DNA of 5,684 bases from Armatimonadota bacterium (GTDB lineage: Bacteria; Armatimonadota; JAAZEB01): positions 1-5,684 of the forward strand of contig DUUU01000388.1 in NCBI GenBank assembly GCA_012841485.1, read 5' to 3'. Shown in pieces: positions 1-5,684 of this stretch. Every line of letters begins with the position of its first letter. The first letter of the stretch is position 1. The notes beneath the pieces were generated by a model. The model was given only the letters and a program-made list of their open reading frames with translations, was not told the origin of the DNA and did not search any database. Made by a program: the position numbers and the translations under genes.

Positions 1-1
1 A

Positions 2-97
2 CGCATCGAATCGCTACGGCAGCAACTCCAGGAGGCGGAAGCCGGTAAGGCGCGCATGGATGAGCTCCTCGCGACGATCAAGGAGTCCAACCGCTAG
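2..97 (+). CDS. C-terminal end of an unidentified coiled-coil-like protein (partial)
   Basis: Only the last 31 codons and the TAG stop are visible; the gene enters from the left edge. The reading frame ends in ...MDELLATIKESNR and is rich in Leu, Glu, Gln, Lys and Arg, with hydrophobic residues (I, L, L, A, M, L, L, I) spaced in a way that fits an amphipathic helix or short coiled coil. Codon third positions are mostly G or C, like the confirmed genes here, which supports real coding. The gene converges on fmt, with 59 bases between the two stop codons. The piece is too short to name a family: many proteins end in such a helix, and none of these residues is diagnostic. Its presence means fmt is not followed by a same-strand gene such as rsmB. 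I am fairly confident it is coding and have no basis for a function. Confidence 0.6.
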   Translation, partial: RIESLRQQLQEAEAGKARMDELLATIKESNR

Positions 98-128
98 GAG
101 AAGCGCGCATCTTCCGCGGGCCAGCGGC

Positions 129-151
129 GATGCGGGCCGCGTGCCCACATC
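129..151 (-). terminator. Stem-loop just after fmt, possible terminator
   Basis: Read on the minus strand, this begins 5 bases after the fmt TGA and forms a 9-bp stem (GATGTGGGC with GCCCGCATC) around the 5-base loop ACGCG. One of the nine pairs is a U-G wobble in minus-strand RNA; on the plus strand the same position is an unpaired C-A mismatch, so the hairpin suits fmt mRNA better than the converging transcript. No U tract follows, so it is not a textbook intrinsic terminator. It may end transcription inefficiently, protect the mRNA 3' end, or work with Rho. A weaker hairpin with one G-G mismatch (115-122 with 134-141) overlaps it. Confidence 0.45.
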
Positions 152-156
152 TTGAT

Positions 157-1086
157 TCAGGAGAAGCGTTCGCCGGGGGCAAGGCGCGCGCCGCGGGCAA
201 AGGCGCCAGCTCCCATCCGGCTCTTGCCTGCCTCTTGAACCTCCTCCAGCCAGAGGGTACCCTCGCCGGTGGCGACCCGGATACTCTCCGGCCCAATGGC
301 TACGATCTGCCCAGGCGACGCATCCGTGGCATCAGAATCGACGCGCGCGCGCCAGATCTTCACTTCCTTGCCGCGGAACTCGGCCCAGGCGCCCGGTTTC
401 GGACTGAACGCGCGCACCTGATTGCGGATCTTCTCGGCGCTGCTGCTCCAATCGATGCGCGCGTCCTCACGCGACAGGTTCGGAGCATATGTGGCCCGGG
501 AGGCATCCTGGGGGGTCGGCTCCAGGCGCCCCGCCGCCAGCGCCGGAAGCGCCTCCAGAAGCAGGTCAGCGCCGACACGCGCGAGCCGGTCCAGCAGCGT
601 TCCCGCCGTATCCTCAGGCGCGATGGGAACTTCCCGCTGCATCAGGATGGGGCCGGTGTCCATCCCCTCATCCATGAGCATGATGGTGATGCCGGTGACG
701 CGCTCCCCCGAGAGAAGTGCGTGCTGCACGGGCGACCCGCCACGATACTGGGGCAGCAGCGAGCCATGAATGTTGATGCAGCCGATAGGGGGAATCTCCA
801 GAAGCGGCTTGCGCAGGATCTGGCCGAAAGCAGCGACGACAATCGCGTCCGGGGCCAACTCCCGGATCTGGTCCACGACCTCGGGGGCATTCACCTTGGC
901 CGGCTGCGCCAGAGGGAGGCCCAACTCGCGAGCAGTGGCGGCCACCGGTGTCGGGTTTGCCTGCCGGCCGCGCCCGCGCGGCCGGTCCGGCTGCGAAATT
1001 ACCAGTGCAATCTCGTAGCCGGCGCCATGGAGGGCTTGCAGTGCCGGCACGGCGAACTCCGGCGTGCCCATATAAACAATCCGCAT
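157..1086 (-). CDS. fmt: Methionyl-tRNA formyltransferase
   Basis: Transfers a formyl group from 10-formyltetrahydrofolate to the amino group of methionyl-initiator tRNA in the cytoplasm, giving the fMet-tRNA used to start translation. The 309-residue protein has the usual family length. The N-terminal Rossmann-type formyltransferase domain (about residues 1-200) opens with MRIVYMGTPEFAVPAL and carries the catalytic triad N105, H107 and D143, in the contexts INIHGSLLP and MDEGMDTGP. The Arg-rich loop RPRGRGRQANPTPV (35-48) matches the tRNA-binding insertion of this family. The smaller C-terminal OB-like domain starts near YAPNLSREDARIDW (about 205). The motif SLLPQYRGGSP differs slightly from the commoner SLLPRWRGAAP but keeps the core. 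The ATG start lies 9 bases after the def stop, behind a good Shine-Dalgarno sequence, so co-transcription and coupling with def are likely. Complete, with no sign of damage. Confidence 0.98.
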   Translation of the reverse strand: MRIVYMGTPEFAVPALQALHGAGYEIALVISQPDRPRGRGRQANPTPVAATARELGLPLAQPAKVNAPEVVDQIRELAPDAIVVAAFGQILRKPLLEIPPIGCINIHGSLLPQYRGGSPVQHALLSGERVTGITIMLMDEGMDTGPILMQREVPIAPEDTAGTLLDRLARVGADLLLEALPALAAGRLEPTPQDASRATYAPNLSREDARIDWSSSAEKIRNQVRAFSPKPGAWAEFRGKEVKIWRARVDSDATDASPGQIVAIGPESIRVATGEGTLWLEEVQEAGKSRMGAGAFARGARLAPGERFS

Positions 1087-1090
1087 CAGA

Positions 1091-1097
1091 TCACCTC
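1091..1097 (-). promoter_or_regulatory. Ribosome-binding site of fmt overlapping the def stop codon
   Basis: The minus strand reads TGAGGTGATCTGATG: the def stop TGA supplies the first bases of the Shine-Dalgarno sequence GAGGTGA, which sits 4 bases before the fmt ATG. A ribosome finishing def would therefore sit on the fmt initiation site, the usual arrangement for translational coupling. It also fixes the fmt start. Confidence 0.8.
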
Positions 1098-1653
1098 AGC
1101 GACGGCGCAGAGCCCGCGTCCTCCGGCGAGGCTGTTCCGCAGAGGCCGCGACCCCGATCTCCTCGCCATCCTCATCCACCTCATCTTCCTCAGTTGCCGT
1201 CACCCACTGCAACGAAGTGGGATCCGCCCGGTCGATGAAGAGAATGCCCTCAAGATGGTCGATCTCGTGGCACAGGCAGCGCGCCAAGAAGCCCTCGCCG
1301 CTCACACGCACCTCGTTTCCATCGGCATCGAGACCACGGACGACGACGCGGTCGGGGCGCTCCACGTCGCCCTGAAGCCCGGGGATGCTCAGGCAGCCCT
1401 CGGGGCCCGTCTGCGAGCCGGATTTGCGAATAATCTTGGGATTGATCAGCGCGCCGGGGCCCTCGCCCACGTCGTAGACGATCACCTGGAGCGACTCGCC
1501 CACCTGTGGCGCCGCTAGACCCACTCCGGGCGCGGCATGCATTGTCTCGATCATGTCATGGATGAGCTCCCGGATCTCCGGGGTCACCTCCGGCACAGCT
1601 CGCGCCTTCTGCCGCAGCACCGGGTCACCATAGTGCACAATTCTTCGGATCAC
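1096..1653 (-). CDS. def: Peptide deformylase
   Basis: Metal-dependent hydrolase that removes the N-terminal formyl group from nascent proteins at the ribosome, the counterpart of the fmt product encoded next to it. With the GTG start the protein has 185 residues. All three family motifs are present: GVGLAAPQ (43-50, with catalytic Gln50), EGCLS (85-89, with metal ligand Cys87) and HEIDH (129-133, with ligands His129 and His133 and catalytic Glu130). The GTG was chosen because it gives the normal N-terminus MIRRIVHYGDPVLR and has the Shine-Dalgarno sequence GGGAGGT 4 bases upstream; an in-frame TTG at 1668 would place that site inside the gene. The catalytic core ends near residue 150. The tail is unusual: residues 155-165 are nearly all Asp/Glu, and the last ten residues contain seven Arg. 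fmt follows after 9 bases. Confidence 0.98.
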   Translation of the reverse strand: MIRRIVHYGDPVLRQKARAVPEVTPEIRELIHDMIETMHAAPGVGLAAPQVGESLQVIVYDVGEGPGALINPKIIRKSGSQTGPEGCLSIPGLQGDVERPDRVVVRGLDADGNEVRVSGEGFLARCLCHEIDHLEGILFIDRADPTSLQWVTATEEDEVDEDGEEIGVAASAEQPRRRTRALRRR

Positions 1654-1657
1654 GCCC

Positions 1658-1664
1658 ACCTCCC
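1658..1664 (-). promoter_or_regulatory. Ribosome-binding site of def, fixing the GTG start
   Basis: The minus strand reads GGGAGGT-GGGC-GTG. This strong Shine-Dalgarno match 4 bases before GTG at 1653 selects that codon over the in-frame TTG at 1668, which lies upstream of the site and has no comparable sequence before it. Confidence 0.75.
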
Positions 1665-1749
1665 TCAATGGGTCTCACACCGCTCCACAGCGCGATATCG
1701 CCCGCCTCCGCCGGGCACTCCAACACTAGCATTTACAATACCTACTCCC

Positions 1750-1779
1750 ACTATACCATTGTCATTGGGTCTACGTCTA
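1750..1779 (-). promoter_or_regulatory. Candidate sigma-70-type promoter for def-fmt
   Basis: On the minus strand, TAGACG (1779-1774, four of six matches to TTGACA) is followed after 18 bases by TATAGT (1755-1750, five of six matches to TATAAT). It overlaps the last codons and stop of priA and lies in an AT-rich stretch: 35 of the 60 bases at 1721-1780 are A or T, against a clearly GC-rich background. Transcription would start near 1743 and leave a leader of about 90 bases before def. The leader holds a 5-bp GC stem (1700-1704 with 1712-1716) and a 10-bp palindrome GCGATATCGC (1692-1701), neither clearly functional. A second, poorer option pairs ATGACA with TATTGT at a 19-base spacing. This is motif matching by eye, and the host sigma-factor preferences are unknown. 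Confidence 0.4.
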
Positions 1780-4201
1780 CAATGAGCGCATCCTGGTCGG
1801 CGGCCGGCAGTAGAGCCATTCCCTCTCGGATCGCGGAGTGGACCTGCTCGTCATCCGGGCCACGTACGATCAGCTGCCACCGATAGCGCTGCTTGATGCG
1901 CGCCAGCGGCGCGGGCGCCGGCCCGAGTACCTCCACTGGCCACCCCTGGCGCCTGGCAACCCGAGCAATCGAATCCCCGGCCCGACTGGCCCGCCCCTCG
2001 GCCACGGCGGTATCCGGATCGCTGGAGAGGATGATGGCAAGAACCCCGAAGGGAGGGTAGCCAAGCTCGCGCCGAAACTCGATCTCCTGGGCATAGAACC
2101 CCTCATAATCCTGCTGGCACGCCGCCATCACGGCGTAATGCTCCGGGTTGTATGTCTGGATGATCACCTCGCCGGCGCGCTCGCCGCGGCCTGCGCGCCC
2201 GGCCACCTGCGTGAGGAGCTGGAAGGTGCGCTCGGCAGCGCGGAAATCAGGAACGTTCAGCCCGGCATCGGCCGTGATGACTCCCACCAGCGTGACGCCA
2301 GGAAAATCGAGCCCCTTGGCAACCATCTGCGTGCCGATCAGGATCTCCGCCTCGCCGGATCGGAACGCCCGGTAGAATCGCGCGTGCGCGTTCTTCCCGC
2401 CCGTGGTGTCGCGATCCATGCGCAGAACGCGCGCCTGAGGCAGGTGGACACGCACCGCTTCTTCAACGCGCTCGGTGCCCAGGCCGAACGGAAGCACGCG
2501 CTCGCCCTTGCATACGGGGCAGAGCGAGGGTGCCGGCCGCTGATGATTGCAGTGATGGCATCGGAGCGACGCATCGCTGGCGTGGAGCGTTAGCGAAACG
2601 CTGCAATGCGGGCACCGGGAGGTGTATCCGCAGTCGCGACACAGGATAAAGCTGGCGAAGCCGCGCCGGTTCAGGAACAGCACCGCCTGCTCGCCATCGT
2701 GCACGCGTCGGGCGAGGGCATCCAACAGCTCGTCGCTGAAGACGCCCTGCGGCCCCAGCGGCGGATGCTCGCGCATATCAACGACGCGAACCGAGGGCAT
2801 CGCGCGCCCCGGGATGCGCTCCGGCATGCGTACCAGACGGTAATCCTCGTTGCGGGCGTGGTAGTAGCTCTCTACCGATGGAGTGGCGCTCCCCAGGACG
2901 AGGACCGCATCCGCGTCGCGGGCCCGCTGAATGGCGGCGTAGCGGGCATGGTAGCGCGGTGAGTTCTCTTGCTTATAGGACGGCTCGTGCTCCTCGTCCA
3001 GGATCACCAGGCCCAGGTTCGGAGTGGGCGCGAAGAGCGCGGAGCGCGGGCCCACGGCCACTTGCGCTTCCCCGGTTCGCAGCCGCTGCCACTCATCATA
3101 CCGCTCCCCCGCGGAAAGCCGCGAGTGCAATAGCGCCACGCGCTCTCCCAGCCGCGACTTGAAGACGTCCACCACCTGCGCGGTGAGCGCGATCTCCGGG
3201 AGCAGGACGATGGCGCCTTTGTCCGCGGCAAGCGCGGTCTCAATCGCGCGCAGATAGACCTCCGTCTTCCCGCTCGCGGTTACGCCGTGGAGGAGGATGG
3301 TGTCGTGCTGGCCGGCGTGAATCGTCTCCGCAATCGCCGCCGCCGCCGCGTTCTGATCCGGGGTGAAGGATGGGGGAGCGGTGGCGGTTGTCCGACCACG
3401 CCACGGGTTGCGCCGCTGGCCCACGCGCTCGGCGATCAGAATGCCGTCACGTGCCAGAGCCTGAAGTACGCTGCGACTGGTACCGCGCCGCGCTAACTCG
3501 GCCGCGGTGAAACCGCGCTCGCCACTTTCCTGAAAGAGGGCGAGCGCCAGCGCCTGAGCGGGTGCCCGCCGGCGGCGCGCCTCGGCCTCGGCGGCAAGAA
3601 CATCGGCGCCCACCGCCGGCCGAAACACCGTCACCTCCCGCGGGCGCGCCGGAGGCGACTCCAGCTCCATCTCCTGACGGATCCACCCCCGCGTGCGCAA
3701 CCGGCCCAGCGCGGAGGTCAGATTGCTCCCCTTCCAGCGCTCGCGCAGCGTTCGGGTATCTATCGCTCCCTCCTGCGCCAAAATCCGCAGGAGCGATGCC
3801 AATGCCGGAGACCGGCGCTCCAGCGTCCGGGCGGCGTCCTCCGGATCGGTCACGCCTTCCAGAGCGACCCGAGTGCGCAGGCGGGTGGCAATTCCCTCGG
3901 GAACAATGCAGCGCAGCGTCTCCGCGAGAGAGGCACGATAGCGATGGGCCATCCATATAGCGAGGCGCAATAGCGGCGGATCAAAAAGCGGCTCCGAATA
4001 GAGCACCGCGGCGAGGGGCTTCGCAGTGCCCTCGAATTCGCCCTGCAACTCCACAACGTAGCCGAGCGCCTGCCGCGTGCCCAGGGGCACCTGGACGTAC
4101 GTCCCGATGCGCACCAGCGGGCGCATCGCTTCTGGGATCGCGTAGGTGAGTGGCCCCGGCAGTCCGCGGCCCTCGAGATCGACGACCACGTTTGCAAACA
4201 T
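1751..4201 (-). CDS. priA: Primosomal replication-restart helicase PriA
   Basis: ATP-driven 3'-to-5' DNA helicase that recognises stalled or collapsed replication forks and starts reloading of the replicative helicase. The 816-residue protein is longer than E. coli PriA but close to other long bacterial forms. Domains in order: N-terminal 3'-end-binding domain (MFANVVVDLEGRGL onward, about 1-105); winged-helix region and linker (about 125-275, with NLTSALGRLRTRGWI); helicase lobe 1 with Walker A GVTASGKT (306-313), DEEH (402-405) and GSATPS (437-442); a zinc region with eight cysteines in four CxxC pairs (521/524, 530/533, 548/551, 561/564); lobe 2 with IGTQMVAKGLDFPGV (622-636) and QVAGRAGR (665-672); and a C-terminal domain. 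ATG at 4201 was chosen because it gives the family N-terminus. The frame stays open to a GTG at 4378, but that extra piece is low-complexity and reads through the spacer hairpins. Its ribosome-binding site is weak (GAG). All key residues are intact. Confidence 0.98.
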   Translation of the reverse strand: MFANVVVDLEGRGLPGPLTYAIPEAMRPLVRIGTYVQVPLGTRQALGYVVELQGEFEGTAKPLAAVLYSEPLFDPPLLRLAIWMAHRYRASLAETLRCIVPEGIATRLRTRVALEGVTDPEDAARTLERRSPALASLLRILAQEGAIDTRTLRERWKGSNLTSALGRLRTRGWIRQEMELESPPARPREVTVFRPAVGADVLAAEAEARRRRAPAQALALALFQESGERGFTAAELARRGTSRSVLQALARDGILIAERVGQRRNPWRGRTTATAPPSFTPDQNAAAAAIAETIHAGQHDTILLHGVTASGKTEVYLRAIETALAADKGAIVLLPEIALTAQVVDVFKSRLGERVALLHSRLSAGERYDEWQRLRTGEAQVAVGPRSALFAPTPNLGLVILDEEHEPSYKQENSPRYHARYAAIQRARDADAVLVLGSATPSVESYYHARNEDYRLVRMPERIPGRAMPSVRVVDMREHPPLGPQGVFSDELLDALARRVHDGEQAVLFLNRRGFASFILCRDCGYTSRCPHCSVSLTLHASDASLRCHHCNHQRPAPSLCPVCKGERVLPFGLGTERVEEAVRVHLPQARVLRMDRDTTGGKNAHARFYRAFRSGEAEILIGTQMVAKGLDFPGVTLVGVITADAGLNVPDFRAAERTFQLLTQVAGRAGRGERAGEVIIQTYNPEHYAVMAACQQDYEGFYAQEIEFRRELGYPPFGVLAIILSSDPDTAVAEGRASRAGDSIARVARRQGWPVEVLGPAPAPLARIKQRYRWQLIVRGPDDEQVHSAIREGMALLPAADQDALIVDVDPMTMV

Positions 4202-4249
4202 GAAGCTCGGCTCTTTTCGTGATGCGTCTGGTCTGCTCCGAATGACTCT

Positions 4250-4273
4250 GCCGGCCGCGGGGGCGCGGCCGGC
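4250..4273 (-). other. Perfect 10-bp GC-only stem-loop in the priA leader
   Basis: GCCGGCCGCG (4250-4259) pairs exactly with CGCGGCCGGC (4264-4273) around a 4-base loop, CCCC on the minus strand. Every pair is G-C. It ends 48 bases before the priA start and is not followed by a U tract, so it is not a standard intrinsic terminator. It could pause or attenuate transcription into priA, stabilise a processed mRNA end, or be a copy of a dispersed repeat. Confidence 0.55.
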
Positions 4274-4277
4274 TCCC

Positions 4278-4310
4278 CCGCCCCACGCGGGCGATAAGCC
4301 CCTGGGGCGG
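4278..4310 (-). other. Two-tier stem-loop next to the priA leader hairpin
   Basis: CCGCCCCA (4278-4285) pairs exactly with TGGGGCGG (4303-4310). Inside the loop a second stem, GGGC with GCCC (4289-4292 with 4298-4301), closes a 5-base loop; the stems are separated by a small asymmetric internal loop. Only four bases separate it from the neighbouring 10-bp hairpin at 4250-4273, so the two could stack in a transcript. No U tract follows. Function unknown; termination, pausing or an RNA leader element are possible. Confidence 0.5.
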
Positions 4311-4433
4311 AGCGCAAGATGGCCGATGAGAGTGCCCGCGGCGCGCCCACGCAAGACCCACCGGATGGGGAGACCCACAGGGTGCCGTCTCGCCTCTGGT
4401 ATGCGCCAGGGTCAAACGCGGGGCAGTACGTCA

Positions 4434-4471
4434 CAGAGGACACAGTGCTCGATGCGCTCCTGTGTCCTCTG
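4434..4471 (-). terminator. 12-bp perfect inverted repeat after metK, probable terminator
   Basis: CAGAGGACACAG (4434-4445) is the exact reverse complement of CTGTGTCCTCTG (4460-4471), with a 14-base loop. On the minus strand it begins 50 bases after the metK stop, a reasonable place for a transcript end. The arms have mixed composition, so this long perfect match is not simply a by-product of high GC. No U tract follows the stem, so termination would be atypical or Rho-assisted. The alternative is a DNA operator for a dimeric regulator. Confidence 0.55.
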
Positions 4472-4521
4472 CGCCGATGTCGTGCTTGCCACCCGGCTGG
4501 CTCAGACCAGCGCGGAATGGG

Positions 4522-5670
4522 TCAGACGCCTGCAGCGTTCCGCACCGCGTCCACCATGTCGTCCTTCTCCCAGGCCACGTCGAGATCCGTGCGTCCGAAG
4601 TGACCAAAGGCGGCAACCTGGCGGTAGATCGGCCGGCGGAGCTGCAACTTCTCGATGATCGCGCCTGGCGTCAGGTCGAAGAGGCGGCTCACAATCTGCA
4701 GAATCTGACCGTCGGGAATCTGCCCGGTCCCGAAGGTGTTGATATTCACGGAGAGTGGCTCGCGCTCGCCAATGGCGTAGGCCACCTGAAGCTCGCAGCG
4801 GTCGGCCAAGCCGGCGCCGACAATCTGGCGGGCGATGTAGCGCATCATGTAGGCCGCCGAGCGGTCCACCTTGGTGGGATCCTTGCCGGAGAAGGCCCCG
4901 CCGCCGTGACGTGCCATGCCCCCGTAGGTATCGACGATTATCTTGCGCCCTGTGAGGCCGGTATCCCCCTGCGGGCCCCCCACGGCAAAGCTGCCCGTGG
5001 GGTTGACCAGGGGTGGCTTTGTCTGAGAGTCGACCATGTGCTCAGGGATCACCGGCTTGATGACGTGCTCGACGATATCCTCGTAGATGGTGCTCTGCTT
5101 GACAGTGGGGTCGTGCTGTGAGGAGACAAGGACCTTGTCCACCCGGATCGGGCGTCCATTCTCGTATTCGATCGTGACCTGGGTCTTGCCATCCGGGCGC
5201 AGGTAGGGGATCTTGCCGTTCCGGCGGACGTGGGAGAGCTGCCGGGCAAGCTTATGCGCGAGCATGAGCGGCATCGGCATCAGCTCCTGCGTCTCGTTGG
5301 TCGCGTATCCGAACATCATCCCCTGGTCGCCGGCCCCGCCGCGGTCCACGCCCATGGCGATATCGGGCGATTGCTTCTGGATCGCGGTAATGACACCGCA
5401 GGTCTGGTAGTCAAAGCCATATTTCGCGCGCGTGTAGCCGACATCCTGAATCGTCGCTCGGGCGATCTCGGGGATGTCGATATGGCAGGCGGTGGTGATC
5501 TCACCGGCCACCATCACCAGGCCGGTCGTCAGCATCGCCTCGCAGGCAACACGGCCATAGGGGTCCTGGGCCAGAATAGCATCCAACACCGCGTCCGAGA
5601 TCTGATCCGCCATCTTATCGGGATGGCCCTCGGTTACGGATTCTGAGGTAAAAAGAAACCTGTTGCTCAA
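4522..5670 (-). CDS. metK: S-adenosylmethionine synthetase (methionine adenosyltransferase)
   Basis: Makes S-adenosylmethionine from methionine and ATP in the cytoplasm, releasing phosphate and pyrophosphate; the active enzyme is normally a homotetramer. The protein has 382 residues, essentially the usual bacterial length. Signatures are GHPDK (15-19, with His16 and Asp18 at the ATP and metal site), the family motif GAGDQG (112-117), the Arg-Lys pair in [13 protein letters not shown] (242-243) and the phosphate-binding segment GGGAFSGKD (256-264). The C-terminus [12 protein letters not shown] is typical. The start is TTG at 5670: it gives the canonical opening [18 protein letters not shown] and sits 4 bases after a strong Shine-Dalgarno sequence, while the first in-frame ATG (residue 20) lies beyond GHPDK. 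The promoter and any SAM-sensing leader would lie beyond the right edge. Complete, with no odd features apart from the start codon. Confidence 0.99.
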   Translation of the reverse strand: MSNRFLFTSESVTEGHPDKMADQISDAVLDAILAQDPYGRVACEAMLTTGLVMVAGEITTACHIDIPEIARATIQDVGYTRAKYGFDYQTCGVITAIQKQSPDIAMGVDRGGAGDQGMMFGYATNETQELMPMPLMLAHKLARQLSHVRRNGKIPYLRPDGKTQVTIEYENGRPIRVDKVLVSSQHDPTVKQSTIYEDIVEHVIKPVIPEHMVDSQTKPPLVNPTGSFAVGGPQGDTGLTGRKIIVDTYGGMARHGGGAFSGKDPTKVDRSAAYMMRYIARQIVGAGLADRCELQVAYAIGEREPLSVNINTFGTGQIPDGQILQIVSRLFDLTPGAIIEKLQLRRPIYRQVAAFGHFGRTDLDVAWEKDDMVDAVRNAAGV

Positions 5671-5674
5671 GTCG

Positions 5675-5681
5675 TCCTCCC
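5675..5681 (-). promoter_or_regulatory. Ribosome-binding site of metK before a TTG start
   Basis: The minus strand reads GGGAGGA-CGAC-TTG. The strong Shine-Dalgarno match with a 4-base gap supports the rare TTG initiation codon. The design closely matches def (GGGAGGT-GGGC-GTG). Confidence 0.8.
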
Positions 5682-5684
5682 TGG

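Larger units (their letters stand above)
4202..4521. other. Gene-free spacer between metK and priA, rich in inverted repeats
   Basis: This 320-base stretch has no convincing gene on either strand; the open frames crossing it have no recognisable motifs and run into the flanking genes out of frame. It holds three stem-loops, listed separately (4434-4471, 4278-4310, 4250-4273), and a small 5-bp stem just after metK (4496-4500 with 4507-4511). An 8-base direct repeat AGACCCAC occurs at 4354 and 4371. I could not identify a convincing promoter: TTGACC (minus strand, 4415-4410) has no -10 partner at a proper distance. priA may be read through from metK or use a promoter of a type I cannot recognise. 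Confidence 0.7.

Noticed and set aside
130..1518. A 462-codon plus-strand open frame running antisense to both fmt and def
   Set aside because: It overlaps two genes with intact catalytic motifs, has no recognisable domain or ribosome-binding site, and is Arg/Ala/Pro/Gly-rich as expected for antisense frames in GC-rich DNA.
1654..1668. A TTG start for def five codons upstream of the GTG
   Set aside because: It would put the strong Shine-Dalgarno sequence inside the gene and leave the TTG without one; GTG 1653 matches the family N-terminus.
1716..1734. GAGTGC near GCTAG on the minus strand, resembling half of a CIRCE heat-shock operator
   Set aside because: Only one half-site is present; the matching inverted half at the required 9-base spacing is missing.
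1838..2593. A 251-codon plus-strand open frame inside priA
   Set aside because: It is antisense to the conserved C-terminal half of PriA, has no family motif, and is explained by GC-rich codon usage on the other strand.
4202..4378. A 59-residue N-terminal extension of PriA starting at GTG 4378
   Set aside because: The extension is Arg/Gly/Pro-rich low complexity, reads through the spacer hairpins and has no family resemblance, while ATG 4201 gives the standard PriA N-terminus.
4410..4415. TTGACC on the minus strand as the -35 box of a priA promoter
   Set aside because: No hexamer resembling TATAAT occurs 15-19 bases downstream; the best alignment gives CGAGAC.
4462..5121. A 219-codon plus-strand open frame antisense to metK
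   Set aside because: It lies opposite a fully conserved MetK sequence and has no recognisable motif; it is a shadow of metK codon bias.

Overview
The window is a block of conserved housekeeping genes from a GC-rich bacterium. Four complete genes lie on the minus strand in the transcription order metK, priA, def, fmt. The left edge carries the last 31 codons of an unidentified plus-strand gene that converges on fmt. I saw no mobile element, CRISPR array, tRNA, rRNA or phage signal. Codon third positions are strongly G/C throughout, and all four proteins are complete with their catalytic residues. The protein sequences and gene order would suit a GC-rich lineage such as Armatimonadota or a relative, but that is only an impression; the phylum cannot be fixed from these sequences alone.

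Layout from right to left, the direction of transcription. metK (S-adenosylmethionine synthetase) starts at a TTG codon behind a strong Shine-Dalgarno sequence at the right edge. A 320-base gene-free stretch follows, holding a perfect 12-bp inverted repeat near the metK end and two adjacent GC-rich stem-loops just before priA. priA encodes the primosomal replication-restart helicase, about 816 residues with all eight zinc cysteines. A 97-base gap, AT-rich next to priA, contains a plausible promoter and leads to def (peptide deformylase, GTG start). fmt (methionyl-tRNA formyltransferase) begins 9 bases after the def stop, and its ribosome-binding site overlaps that stop, so the pair looks translationally coupled. 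A 9-bp stem-loop follows the fmt stop.

The genes are linked mainly through methionine use. MetK consumes methionine to make SAM. Fmt formylates methionyl-tRNA for initiation, and Def removes the formyl group from new proteins. PriA, a DNA-replication protein, is a familiar neighbour of these genes in many bacteria without a direct biochemical link. No new biological system is evident. The points most worth a second look are the structured metK-priA spacer, the charge-segregated tail of the deformylase, and the possible promoter at the priA-def junction.
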